Assembly (NCBI GenBank): GCA_900316795.1
Contig: ONEF01000001.1
Location: 124,001-188,000 of the forward strand
Length of the DNA: 64,000 bases
Direction of reading: 5' to 3'
Source of the DNA: an uncultured Bacteroidales bacterium
GTDB lineage: Bacteria > Bacteroidota > Bacteroidia > Bacteroidales > UBA932
In this document: positions 54,492 to 62,444 of the stretch, piece after piece
Layout: each line of letters begins with the position of its first letter
How positions within the stretch are numbered: the stretch's first letter is position 1
Notes under the pieces: model-generated
Told to the model about the DNA's origin: nothing
Database searches by the model: none
Seen by the model: the letters and a program-made list of their open reading frames with translations, nothing else
Translations under genes and position numbers: made by a program

Positions 54492-54755
54492 GAGTGTAAT
54501 GGCTGAGAACCAGTTGAAGGAGGAAGACCGGCGGTAAAGGTGTAATGGCTGAGAACCAGTTGAAGGAGGAAGACCGGCGGTAAGGGTGTAATGGCTGAGA
54601 ACCAGTTGAAGGAGGAAGACCGGCGGTAAGGGTGTAATGGCTGAGAACCAAGTGAAGGAGGATGACCGGGAGTAAGGGTGTAATGGCTGAGCACCAGTTG
54701 AAGGAGGATGACTGGGGGGTAAGGGTGTAATGGCTGAGAACCAGGTGCCAGATGG
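54458..54755 (+). repeat. 46-bp tandem array, six full copies plus partial
   Basis: Units begin TGAGAACCAGTTGAAGGAGG at 54458, 54504, 54550, 54596, 54642, 54688 and 54735 (spacing 46, last 47). Copies 2-4 are nearly identical; the ends diverge. The first copy encodes the transposase C-terminus and stop; the rest is non-coding. Long open frames on the minus strand here are by-products of repetition. Confidence 0.9.
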
Positions 54756-55009
54756 TGGCGGTTGGAAGCGGAATGATGGAGCGTTTCTCGGGGTGTAATA
54801 AAGGTGTTTGAAACGAGCTGTTTGAAATGTGTTAGTTTGAAATGTGTTGTTGGTGTTGGCGGTTGGTTGGTTGATTGGAAATGTGGTGTTGGGGCTGTTG
54901 GTTAGGTGGTTGGAGACGTGGTGTTGGAGAAGTGTTGTTGATGTTGGTGGTTGTTTGGGTGGAAATGGGGCGTTTTTGATAAGTGTCTGATAGTAAGTAA
55001 TATAAAACA

Positions 55010-55080
55010 TTGAGGGGTAGCGAAAACTACCACCCCTCAAGTATGTAAGTAATTGATTCTATGTTGTTTGTAAGAAACGC
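55010..55080 (+). repeat. REP-like element A
   Basis: Hairpin TTGAGG-GGTAG-CGAAAA-CTACC then CCTCAA (55010-55040), followed by a 30-base spacer and TAAGAAACGC (55071-55080). Confidence 0.75.
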
Positions 55081-55299
55081 CCTACGCCCCCTGTTTAGTA
55101 GTAAGGGGTGTTGGTGGTTGGTTGGTTGATTGGAAATGTGTTGTTGGAGCTGGTGGTTGTTTGGTTGGAGACGTGTAGTTGGGGCTAGTGTTTGTTTGGT
55201 TGGAGACGTGCTGTTGGAGAAGTGTTGTTGGGGTTGGTGGTTGTTTGGGTGGAAATGGGGTGTTTTTGATAAGTGTCTGATAGTAAGTAATATAAAACA

Positions 55300-55370
55300 T
55301 TGAGGGGCGGCGAAAACCACCACCCCTCAAGTATGTAAGTAATTGATTCTATGTTGTTTGTAAGAAACGC
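55300..55370 (+). repeat. REP-like element B
   Basis: Hairpin 55300-55330, offset exactly 290 bases from element A, with GGCGG/CCACC in place of GGTAG/CTACC: one pair changes compensatorily (A-T to G-C) and one becomes a mismatch. The spacer and TAAGAAACGC tail (55361-55370) are identical to element A. Confidence 0.75.
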
Positions 55371-55510
55371 CCTCTATTTAGTTCTATGCTGTTTTAAGAA
55401 ACGCTCTCCGTTTAGCTTTGAGCTGTTTTTAAGAAACGCTCTCCGTTTAGCTTTGAGCTGTTTGTGAGAAACGCCCTCTGCTTGTCTTTGAGACGTTTTG
55501 TAAGAAATGC
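55361..55510 (+). repeat. Tandem array of the 34-36 bp REP tail
   Basis: TAAGAAACGC-type motifs start at 55361, 55395, 55430, 55465 and 55501 (spacings 34, 35, 35, 36), each followed by CTCTCCGTTTAGCTTTGAGC or a variant. This is an internal amplification of the REP tail that unit A lacks. Confidence 0.8.
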
Positions 55511-55551
55511 CCTATGCCCCCCCTGTTTAGTAGTAGGGGGGGCGGCGGTGT

Positions 55552-57135
55552 TTAGGCTGGTTGCCAGAGGTATAGCTTGTCGGAGCGGCGGAGTTTCTCA
55601 GCGATAGGAATGGAGCAGAGGTCGCCTTTGACAGCTTTCTGGACCGGTTTGAGTTCAACTCTTATCTCAGCGATTTTGTGCTCGATGCATCCTGTTGACG
55701 GACCGATGATGAGGATCTCGTCTCCCACATTGAGCTCGCCGGCCTCGACAAGAACTTCCGCTACGCCGAGTTTGGAGAAGTAGTTTGTGATTTTTGCGGC
55801 ATAGACTTTCTTCCGGCTGGCCTTGTTGCCGTAAACTTCGCTCCACTCGCCGAGGCGGGCTCCCATGTAGTAGCCGTCCCAGAATCCGCGGTTGAACACT
55901 CCGGAGAGTTTGTCCTTGAGTTGAGCCTTCAGTTCCGGGGTATAGTTTCCCATGACCTCAGAAGAAGGGTTTGCAGCATCAGGTTCTGGAGAGTTTGTAG
56001 CGGAAGCATCAGGGGCACTGGTGATTGCGGATGCTTTGGATGGGCTTGCTGGTTCTGTGGCTGGGGTGTTGGTGTTGGAGCTTGTGGTGACTGCGGATTC
56101 TTCGGATGGGCTTGCTGGTTCTGTGGCTGGGGTGTTGGTGTTGGAGCTGGTGGTGGTGACTGCGGATGCTTTGGATGGGCTTGCTGGCTCTGTGGCTTGG
56201 GTGCTGGTGTTGGAGCTGGTGTTAGAGCTGGTGGTGACTGCGGATGCTTCGGATGGGCTTGCTGGTTCTGTGGCTGGGGTGTTGGTGATGGTCTCGGTGC
56301 AGGCGTCGGCGGCTTGACGATAGGCGGAGGTGACAATCTTCACGTACTCGGCGCTGCGGGCGCGGCCTTCGATCTTGAACACGGATATTCCGGCGTCGAT
56401 GATCTTGTCTATGAACTCAATGGTGCAGAGGTCCTTTGGACTCATGATGTACTTGTTGTCAATCTCGAGCTCACGACCGGTTTCAAGATCGGTGACACGG
56501 TAGCCTCTGCGGCAAAGCTGATAGCAACTGCCTCGGTTTGCGGATGCTCCGTATTCCTGGAGGCTGAGGTAGCATTTCCCGGAAATGGACATGCACAGGG
56601 CTCCGTGGACGAAAAGCTCAAGACGCAACAGCTGCCCGCTTGGACCGCACACGTTCTCTTCTTTGATACGACGGCTTATGTCCTTGACCTGCGGGAGAGT
56701 AAGTTCGCGGGCCAGGACTATCACATCCGCAAACTGAGCGTAGAACTTGGCGGCCTCAAAGTTTGAGATGTTCATCTGGGTTGAGATGTGAATCTCTATG
56801 CCCAGGCTTCTGGCCATCTGGATCACGGCCATGTCGGATGCTATCACGGCTGATATTCCGGCATCGCGAGCCGCTTCCAGAGCTTTCCGCACATCTTCCA
56901 TCTCCGTCTGGTAAACTACGATGTTGAGCGTAAGGTATGTCTTTACGCCGTGCTGTCGGCAAATGCGTACCACCTCTGCGAGGTCTTCATTGGTAAAGTT
57001 GTTTGCCGAGTGGCTCCTCATGTTGAGGTTCCCGACTCCGAAGTAAACGGAATCCGCTCCTCCTTGTATAGCCGCCATCAGGCACTCGAAGTTGCCGGCC
57101 GGCGCCATGATCTCTATATGCTGCTTTTCTGACAT
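55552..57135 (-). CDS. U32-family peptidase-like (TrhP/RlhA type) with internal minisatellite
   Basis: 527 residues. Residues 1-285 and about 395-527 match U32 proteins (HIEIMAPAGNFECLMAAIQG, HISTQMNISNFEAAKFYAQF, four-Cys cluster GALCMSISGKCYLS and NRGSCYQLCRRGY, SPKDLCTIEFIDK). Known U32 enzymes TrhP and RlhA hydroxylate uridine-34 of tRNA or C2501 of 23S rRNA and need an Fe-S-type Cys cluster. Between them lies a roughly 110-residue Thr/Ser/Pro/Ala insertion with four copies of NTPATEPASPSEASAVTTSS-like units (bases about 55953-56300). The break falls between the TIM-barrel-like part and the C-terminal domain, where a flexible linker may be tolerated. A -7 box lies at 57161-57168. Confidence 0.9.
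   Translation of the reverse strand: MSEKQHIEIMAPAGNFECLMAAIQGGADSVYFGVGNLNMRSHSANNFTNEDLAEVVRICRQHGVKTYLTLNIVVYQTEMEDVRKALEAARDAGISAVIASDMAVIQMARSLGIEIHISTQMNISNFEAAKFYAQFADVIVLARELTLPQVKDISRRIKEENVCGPSGQLLRLELFVHGALCMSISGKCYLSLQEYGASANRGSCYQLCRRGYRVTDLETGRELEIDNKYIMSPKDLCTIEFIDKIIDAGISVFKIEGRARSAEYVKIVTSAYRQAADACTETITNTPATEPASPSEASAVTTSSNTSSNTSTQATEPASPSKASAVTTTSSNTNTPATEPASPSEESAVTTSSNTNTPATEPASPSKASAITSAPDASATNSPEPDAANPSSEVMGNYTPELKAQLKDKLSGVFNRGFWDGYYMGARLGEWSEVYGNKASRKKVYAAKITNYFSKLGVAEVLVEAGELNVGDEILIIGPSTGCIEHKIAEIRVELKPVQKAVKGDLCSIPIAEKLRRSDKLYLWQPA
55953..56300 (-). repeat. In-frame minisatellite inside the U32 gene
   Basis: Four long copies of a 57-66 bp unit, for example gcggatgcttcggatgggct then tgctggttctgtggctgggg on the plus strand. 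Copy lengths vary by multiples of three, keeping the frame. Confidence 0.85.
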
Positions 57136-57160
57136 ATTTCAACGCAAATCTTTGATTAGT

Positions 57161-57168
57161 CAAATATA
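57161..57168 (-). promoter_or_regulatory. -7 promoter box (TATATTTG) of the U32 gene
   Basis: Minus-strand TATATTTG, 25 bp before the ATG at 57135. Confidence 0.5.
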
Positions 57169-57326
57169 GTGGATTTTTCTGCTCGGCGATGGACTTTTAT
57201 AAGCGCTTCATTTTCAGAACCTCCCCAAACAAGACGTTAAATAACAAACCTCTTGTTTCCGGGACTGCTGAGTGTCAGCTAGTTGTATAGCACTATCGCC
57301 GCCAGCCTTTTTTCGGCGAAACTTGT

Positions 57327-57334
57327 TATCTTTG
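57327..57334 (+). promoter_or_regulatory. -7 promoter box (TATCTTTG) of ybjQ
   Basis: TATCTTTG, about 68 bp before the ATG at 57403. Confidence 0.45.
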
Positions 57335-57402
57335 AATGGTAAAAAAAACATCATCAAGTCATCAGGTTATCAGTTGGACAAAAACTTATAAAACTTAATA
57401 CT

Positions 57403-57723
57403 ATGCTTATCACAACTACACAATCCGTAGAAGGTCACAGGATTCTTGAGTACAAGGGTATCGTAACCGGAGAAACCATCATCGGGGCAAACTTCTGGAA
57501 AGACTTCAAAGCCAGCATCCGCGACATAGTAGGAGGGCGCAGCGGTTCTTACGAAAAAGTTCTGATTGAGGCCCGTGAAACATCGCTGAACGAAATGGCA
57601 CAGAGGGCAGCCTCCTGGGGCGCCAACGCAATAATCGGCGTTGACATAGATTACGAGACAGTCGGTCAGAACGGCTCTATGCTGATGGTTTCCGTCAGCG
57701 GCACAGCTGTGGTTATACAGTAA
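57403..57723 (+). CDS. YbjQ/UPF0145-family protein
   Basis: A 106-residue protein matching YbjQ (UPF0145; sometimes called heavy-metal-binding): [60 protein letters not shown], ending [11 protein letters not shown]. The family forms pentameric or decameric rings; function uncertain. Its last 11 bases overlap the end of the convergent acetyltransferase. Confidence 0.93.
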   Translation: MLITTTQSVEGHRILEYKGIVTGETIIGANFWKDFKASIRDIVGGRSGSYEKVLIEARETSLNEMAQRAASWGANAIIGVDIDYETVGQNGSMLMVSVSGTAVVIQ

Positions 57724-58282
57724 TCTTCTTGATGAACTTGGCGGGAACACCGCCCACCACGGTCATCGGAGCCACGTCTTTGGTGACCACCGCACCTGCA
57801 GCCACAATGGCTCCATTGCCGATGGAAACTCCCTGAAGGACAGTGGCATTTGAGCCAATCCACACATTCTTCCCGATGTGGATAGGGGCGGAGTGCATCC
57901 CGGTCCGCTTAGTGGGGTCTTCCGAGTGGTTGAGGGTTGCCAGCACCACATTGTGCCCTATGAGGCTTCCGTCGCCGATGAAAATGCCGCCCTGATCCTG
58001 GAACTTGCATCCCATATTGATGAACACCCTTTCGCCGATGACAGTGTTTACCCCGCAGTCTGTGTAAAACGGCGGGAACATTCCGAGATCCTTTGGCAAC
58101 TCCCTCTGCATCAGTTCCTCCAGCAATGCGTGCAGCTCCTCCGGAGTGTGATATTTTCCGTTGATTTCAGCCGTGATCCTGAGAGCCCTCTGGCTCAGCG
58201 AATGAAACATCAGATGCACATCGCTCCAGCCGCCGATCTCCCTCGGCACAGCCATATATTCCCTGAATTCCTGTATTGTCAT
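57713..58282 (-). CDS. Hexapeptide-repeat sugar O-acetyltransferase (Maa/LacA-like)
   Basis: 189 residues. An N-terminal maltose/galactoside acetyltransferase helix region ([20 protein letters not shown]) precedes a left-handed beta-helix of hexapeptide repeats ([36 protein letters not shown] with the catalytic His, [20 protein letters not shown]). It transfers acetyl from acetyl-CoA to a sugar hydroxyl. It ends convergent with ybjQ. Confidence 0.92.
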   Translation of the reverse strand: MTIQEFREYMAVPREIGGWSDVHLMFHSLSQRALRITAEINGKYHTPEELHALLEELMQRELPKDLGMFPPFYTDCGVNTVIGERVFINMGCKFQDQGGIFIGDGSLIGHNVVLATLNHSEDPTKRTGMHSAPIHIGKNVWIGSNATVLQGVSIGNGAIVAAGAVVTKDVAPMTVVGGVPAKFIKKITV

Positions 58283-58483
58283 ATTTGCAAGATTCGTTTC
58301 ACAAAGCGTTCAAGCAACCGATAGGAAGAACATACACGCCATCCTTTCTTCGATCTTCTGAGTGCCAAGGTACACCTTATTATTCGATTAAACCAATCAT
58401 TCTTGCAAAAATCTCAAAAAGGTGTGAGATATGGAAGAGCAGAAATCTAAAAAAGGTGCGAATGACATCGTTTTGAAGCCCAG

Positions 58484-58771
58484 ATGCTGACAGCCAGCGG
58501 TAACAATCTTTTTTTCTATAGTAAGTCATCAGAAGAAGCCGAGGAACGAATGGAAATAGACTTCTTGCTTCAAAAGGACAAAGTGACAAGTCGCCACAAT
58601 ATCCGTCCTATAGAGGTCAAAAGCGGCAAGAACTACACGTTATCTTCCCTAAAGAAGTTTATGAATAAGTTTGGAGAGAATATAACCACTCCTACTGTTT
58701 TACATACATCTGACTATAAAGTAGAGAATGGTATCACCTATCTTCCGCTTTACATGACACCCTTATTGTAA
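58484..58771 (+). pseudogene. C-terminal remnant of a DUF4143 AAA-family ATPase
   Basis: The 95-residue frame covers only the end of the common ATPase family with DUF4143: AQ-type start MLTASGNNLFFYSKSS, then MEIDFLLQKDKV, IRPIEVKSGKNYTLSSLKKF and the final YLPLYMTPLL. Full proteins are about 400 residues with the P-loop domain first; no such sequence lies upstream, so this is a fragment. It marks the left boundary of the AT-rich right-hand region. Confidence 0.7.
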
Positions 58772-58795
58772 GGTAAGCCTTCTGTAAATCACACG

Positions 58796-58981
58796 TTACT
58801 TCTTCAAACGTCTGATGATTCTGAACGGAAGCCCAACCGCCAGTATGATTATGAACACCGCAATGAGGAATCCTGGAGACAACCACTTCTCCCTGTCTGT
58901 TACAAACAGCGCACAGGCAACCACCACAACTATTTCGATGAGAAATACGATTCCGATTATTTTCAAGATGGTTTTGAGCAT
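58796..58981 (-). CDS. Small two-helix membrane protein
   Basis: 61 residues with two hydrophobic helices (IIGIVFLIEIVVVVACALFV and FLIAVFIIILAVGLPF) and a basic end RIIRRLKK. No family recognised. It is separated from the GIY-YIG-like gene by 40 bp on the same strand and could be the last gene of that unit. Confidence 0.55.
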   Translation of the reverse strand: MLKTILKIIGIVFLIEIVVVVACALFVTDREKWLSPGFLIAVFIIILAVGLPFRIIRRLKK

Positions 58982-59021
58982 ACAGGTTTTTGATACTTAA
59001 AAATTGGGTTAATAGTAAATG

Positions 59022-59552
59022 CTATTTTCGATATTCCTTCCTAATATGCTTTAAACTGTTGATTGTTTGTTTTTCAACACATTTGTTATGTTGGATGTTC
59101 AGAGGATAATAATTCTTGCACAATTCATTTTCTTCGCAGGCCCTTGATTCATCTAAAGTCTTTTTACCGAAATACTCAAAATAGCAGTGTTCATCCAAAA
59201 AAGTATTCACAGATTTTTCAGATACTGACATGTTTAAGCGTAATAATGCAGATAGAGTCTGTCGAAGGGTTGACAGGTAGCCCGATTTGACTGAAGACAT
59301 GCTGTGGTGCTGGCAGATATGCCATTTTGCCCTGTCTTTAAGGTTCTTGGCTATACCAAAATAGAGTGCATAGCAGTCCTTTCCGTCAATAACTTTTTTT
59401 TGTAGTTTCCTTGTACACGCAGATTCCAGAGGCTTTAGTATCTTTTGCATACCTTGGTTGTCAAACCAGAAACAATAACAGCCCGGGACTGTTGGAACAG
59501 AAGCGTTCTTTTGTTTGAACCGGTTTCTTAAATTCAAAACAGATACTTTCAT
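59022..59552 (-). CDS. GIY-YIG-like nuclease-domain protein
   Basis: 176 residues. The pattern VPTVPGCYCFWF, then DCYALYFGIAKNLKDRAKWH, corresponds to the first strand (GIY-like) and the second (YxG, followed by Lys-Asn-Leu-x-x-Arg) of GIY-YIG nucleases; a later helix carries HCYFEYFGKK as the possible Glu motif. It is AT-rich and close to a DUF6884-like gene (42 bp). Whether it cuts DNA, RNA or is inactive is open; the first Tyr is replaced by Cys-Tyr (GCY). Confidence 0.65.
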   Translation of the reverse strand: MKVSVLNLRNRFKQKNASVPTVPGCYCFWFDNQGMQKILKPLESACTRKLQKKVIDGKDCYALYFGIAKNLKDRAKWHICQHHSMSSVKSGYLSTLRQTLSALLRLNMSVSEKSVNTFLDEHCYFEYFGKKTLDESRACEENELCKNYYPLNIQHNKCVEKQTINSLKHIRKEYRK

Positions 59553-59594
59553 ATGAATAGTATGTATATTGTTATTTTATTGGTTTATCAATTG

Positions 59595-60062
59595 CTATCT
59601 ATCGTAAATGTGCTTGTTTTTGCGTTGTAAAAACTGTACTATGTAACCATTGCCTTTAAGATGATTCTCTTTGTAAGGCATCTTAAAGTTTTCTATCCCA
59701 TTTGGTTGTTTCGTACTTTTTAAGATGCCTTTACAATAGTTTTGTCCTGCGAGAAGAATAAAAGTGTCTCTCTTTGTGTCAAGACCTTCTTCATTCATTT
59801 GTTTCAAAACCATTGTTCCCCACTTTCTTATTTCACAGGCTTTTTTGTCATTTAGGGTCTCGTTGTATGTTCCTATCTTCGTTTCTGGATTTAGCAACCC
59901 GTATTTAGCTGAAAGGATATAAGTCTTGTCTGCTTTGAGTTGTTGGGAATAAATCCAGGCTTCTTTGAATAAGGTGCTCGTGTAAAGCTCTTTTGCCTTA
60001 ACCTTCTGATTTGAGTTAAGTTTTAGCTTTGTCTTTACGCAGGAAACTAATACTACTTTCAT
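59595..60062 (-). CDS. DUF6884/YaaA-like protein
   Basis: 155 residues. Start VVLVSCVKTKLKLN with the Cys-x-Lys pattern, then KELYTSTLFKEAWIYSQQ, ILSAKYGLLNPETKIGTYNE (Ser-Ala-Lys-Tyr-Gly-Leu-Leu) and ETLNDKKACEIRKWG. This matches DUF6884-type proteins, distantly related to YaaA and to deazaguanine tgt-like accessory domains, often found in mobile or defence-like regions. Activity unknown. It lies between the 56-residue protein (37 bp upstream) and the GIY-YIG-like gene. Confidence 0.7.
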   Translation of the reverse strand: MKVVLVSCVKTKLKLNSNQKVKAKELYTSTLFKEAWIYSQQLKADKTYILSAKYGLLNPETKIGTYNETLNDKKACEIRKWGTMVLKQMNEEGLDTKRDTFILLAGQNYCKGILKSTKQPNGIENFKMPYKENHLKGNGYIVQFLQRKNKHIYDR

Positions 60063-60099
60063 GACATCAGTTATTTTGTAAGTGTTAGTAATGAAAGAA

Positions 60100-60270
60100 T
60101 TATCTTTTTTTGGTTAGGAGTGTTTTTATTACAGTGCCACCAATTTTTCTTTCTAGTCCTTGTCTTGTTGTGGGAATTCCAATTCTAAGTGCAATCTTTT
60201 GCTTTAATGCGGATATTCCTAATGCTCTTTTCCAAGAAAAGGAAAGCCCCGGTATACTCTTCTTTCTCAT
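60100..60270 (-). CDS. Small basic conserved protein, 56 residues
   Basis: The ATG at 60270 is one base from the stop of the ion channel gene, suggesting coupled translation. The peptide is basic: PGLSFSWKRALGISALKQKI, then ARLR-like ALRIGIPTTRQGLERKIGG, ending TLLTKKR. The phrase WKRALGI...K.KIA...GIPTT..G..RKIG looks like a conserved small-protein family I have seen annotated only as hypothetical; that recollection is uncertain. It could bind nucleic acid. Confidence 0.65.
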   Translation of the reverse strand: MRKKSIPGLSFSWKRALGISALKQKIALRIGIPTTRQGLERKIGGTVIKTLLTKKR

Positions 60271-60271
60271 C

Positions 60272-61990
60272 TTATATTTCTGTTAAAGGGAAACCGATGG
60301 ATTTAGTTGTGAGTTCTTCTGGAACAACAAATTCTTTATCTGGCTCAATAATGTTTCTGAAGGAGTTTGCCAAACTCTGTGCAATCTCTATTCTTCTTGA
60401 ATCCCAACAGAAGACTTTGAAAGCTATTCTGAGATACACGGAGTTTACATTTGAAGCATTTTTTGTGTGTCTTGTAAAGACCTTTGGCGAGGACGATGAA
60501 TAATAACGTTGGAAATCCGAATGATAGCCGTATTTTTCCTCGATTTGCCTGGAGGTAACTCCATATAAAAGATCTAATTTGTCTATGTCTTTGACAGTTA
60601 GTGTTTCTGATTTGTATGTCTCATCTCCTTTTGCCCCTCCTGCCGTCCAATGGATTTGTGTTGGAAGAGAGGGCTGAGCGGCCCCACCACAAGCAAGAAT
60701 GGTAAACGACCAGGCACCTTCTCTTGCCGTGAGTTTTTCGTAGTCTCTTAAAAAGGCACTAAGGTTTTCCTCATCGTTCTCGGTGTTTATCAGATAGTAT
60801 GATTTATATGGGTAATGTTCTCCGATTTCACGGCTGAGATAATTGAAATTGCCAAGTAAAGCTATGTAATATGAAAAATTTGAGATGCCCGGATCTATAT
60901 AACCGGACGTATTGACGATGGTTACAGAAGATCCCCTGTCTATACAGCAGCCATAACATGTGTTTATCGGAACATGCTCAACGGCCAAGCAGTCGGCCGC
61001 TTGTTCTTCAACGGGATGGGTTGCAGATAAGTTTACGATGTGGAGTTCTTGGCATTTGTTGGTAACATCTATTATATCATCTGTCTTGATTCCAAGCTTT
61101 GTCTGTAGGTCAATTATTTTGGTGTAAGGAGGAACAACCTGAAACCCTGTTGGTCTGTCCAGTGTTCTTTCAAAGGATGTTATTATTTTTCTTTTGTTTT
61201 CTTTGTCCTGCTGCTCTTTAAGGTCTTCTTCTATTGCTTCTGTAAAGCCAGAACCTATCAGGCCTGCTGGCACAGCAAAAATGGCAATACCCAATATTCC
61301 TATCAAGAATGCAATAATATGTCCGGCGGTGGTAACCAGTGGCTCATCTGCCACTTTCCCAGGGTCGCCAATATATTTAGAAAAAGCCCATACAATTGAA
61401 GACCATCCATTGTCAATCATCTCAGGATTTCTTTGATGTTCAAAGAAATAAAGCAGAAATGCAAGGATGATTGTTACAATGAAGAGAAATTGCACAGAAA
61501 TAATCATTTCAGCTCTTTTAGACTTGATAGCTCTTGTCAGTATTCTGAAAGATTTCATATATCGGAATATCCTGAGCAGACGTGCTATCCTGAACAGGCG
61601 AGCGATTCTGAATGATCTCAAGGCAGAAACTGGCATCGGAATCAGATAGTTTATCCAGAACGGATATGTTGCCAGTATATCAATTATTCCATAAAAGGAG
61701 AAGCAGTATTTGATTCGTCCCCAGAATCCTTTGTATTTGGGGTTTATTTCGCTTGCAGCCCAAATCCTGAGAGATACCTCTATCGTGAAGAATATCTGGA
61801 CAACCCAATCTATAATCAGCAATACCTTTTCAAGTCTTTCTGAGATGGTAAAGGTTGAAATAAAAGTTTCTATTATGCTGACAAGTATAAATCCCATAAT
61901 GACATAATCAAAGATGTTATGCCATTGTTTGGTGTGCAGGTTGTCATCAAAGACTCTTGCCAGTTCTTTTTTGAACTTTGAGAGATTCAT
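60272..61990 (-). CDS. Voltage-gated-like ion channel with large C-terminal domain
   Basis: 572 residues. Six helices: S1-S3 (FDYVIMGFILVSIIETFIST onward), an Arg-rich S4 near residues 117-150 (RSFRIARLFRIARLLRIFRY), S5 and S6 (TAGHIIAFLIGILGIAIFAV). The pore loop at residues about 190-208 reads SSIVWAFSKYIGDPG, lacking the TVGYG filter of K+ channels. After a charged helix comes an approximately 300-residue soluble domain with a Cys cluster (INTCYGCCIDRGSSV) and YPYKSYYLINTENDEENLSA; I do not recognise it. It sits in a co-directional cluster with TerB-like and OmpA-like genes, so a stress or defence effector role is possible. Confidence 0.8.
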   Translation of the reverse strand: MNLSKFKKELARVFDDNLHTKQWHNIFDYVIMGFILVSIIETFISTFTISERLEKVLLIIDWVVQIFFTIEVSLRIWAASEINPKYKGFWGRIKYCFSFYGIIDILATYPFWINYLIPMPVSALRSFRIARLFRIARLLRIFRYMKSFRILTRAIKSKRAEMIISVQFLFIVTIILAFLLYFFEHQRNPEMIDNGWSSIVWAFSKYIGDPGKVADEPLVTTAGHIIAFLIGILGIAIFAVPAGLIGSGFTEAIEEDLKEQQDKENKRKIITSFERTLDRPTGFQVVPPYTKIIDLQTKLGIKTDDIIDVTNKCQELHIVNLSATHPVEEQAADCLAVEHVPINTCYGCCIDRGSSVTIVNTSGYIDPGISNFSYYIALLGNFNYLSREIGEHYPYKSYYLINTENDEENLSAFLRDYEKLTAREGAWSFTILACGGAAQPSLPTQIHWTAGGAKGDETYKSETLTVKDIDKLDLLYGVTSRQIEEKYGYHSDFQRYYSSSSPKVFTRHTKNASNVNSVYLRIAFKVFCWDSRRIEIAQSLANSFRNIIEPDKEFVVPEELTTKSIGFPLTEI

Positions 61991-62023
61991 CTGTAAGAAA
62001 GAGGGATTACTAAAAAGTTATAT

Positions 62024-62263
62024 TTAGCTTCTCTTCAGAGCTTCTTTTGCATTTTCTATCTCACGCTTCCATTGTTCAATCTTGCGGTCGTGATAGTAAG
62101 CTTTGTCTATCTTTGACTTTCTATAGGATGCTTTATTAGAAGGTACTGATGTTCCTTTAATCATTCTTGCGTAGTAATCGTTATCTCTTTTCTTCTCTTC
62201 TTTTTCTTTTGCGATATACGCTCTGAGGTCAATGATTCTTTTCTTATAGTATTCTTTGCTCAT
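62024..62263 (-). CDS. Charged coiled-coil protein, 79 residues
   Basis: Highly charged helical protein: KKRIIDLRAYIAKEKEEKKR, a short non-helical middle (MIKGTSVPSNKASYRKSK), then a second helix HDRKIEQWKREIENAKEALK. It has no signal and looks like a two-helix hairpin. It lies 33 bp before the ion channel gene and 9 bp after the small membrane peptide gene. Confidence 0.7.
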   Translation of the reverse strand: MSKEYYKKRIIDLRAYIAKEKEEKKRDNDYYARMIKGTSVPSNKASYRKSKIDKAYYHDRKIEQWKREIENAKEALKRS

Positions 62264-62272
62264 AGTTGTTCC

Positions 62273-62410
62273 TTATTTCTTGAAAAGCAGTCTATCTACT
62301 GGGTCTAGGGTTATTCCAAAGCACAGATTGAGAATAATGTCCACGATTAGTAGGATAATGATAATTGCGATTAATATCTTTATCCACCTTGGCGTTCTTT
62401 TTCTTCCCAT
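62273..62410 (-). CDS. Single-helix membrane peptide, 45 residues
   Basis: Basic start MGRKRTPRWIK, one hydrophobic helix (ILIAIIIILLIVDIILNLCF) and a short end LDPVDRLLFKK. The ATG at 62410 is chosen over an upstream one that would read through the hairpin at 62445-62478. Confidence 0.6.
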   Translation of the reverse strand: MGRKRTPRWIKILIAIIIILLIVDIILNLCFGITLDPVDRLLFKK

Positions 62411-62444
62411 TTTAATATATGCAGATATAATAATTAATATGTAA

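Larger units (their letters stand above)
54852..55542 (+). repeat. Tandem head-to-tail duplication carrying REP hairpins A and B
   Basis: Unit A (54852-55106) and unit B (55107-55542) each start with a G/T-rich run (GGTGTTGG, GGTTGGTTGGTTGATTGG), pass through GATAAGTGTCTGATAGTAAG, and reach a hairpin and tail. Unit B has an extra ~35 bp in the G/T run. Unit A ends in CGCCCCCTGTTTAGTAGTAAGGGG and unit B in the same motif with longer C and G runs, so both ends correspond. Confidence 0.8.

Noticed and set aside
54381-55330. Several minus-strand open frames rich in Pro, Thr, Ser and His
   Set aside because: They lie in tandem repeats and G/T-rich duplicated DNA; their sequence follows from the repeat and not from protein selection.
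53358-55542. Possible CRISPR array
   Set aside because: Repeats are contiguous, without unique spacers of constant length, and no cas genes are near.
55517-55542. C7/G7 inverted repeat as terminator of the U32 gene
   Set aside because: No T run on the minus strand, and the motif is shared with the end of REP unit A, so it belongs to the repeat.
55921-56766. Plus-strand frame with Gly/Val/Trp/Cys repeats
   Set aside because: Antisense of the in-frame minisatellite of the U32 gene.
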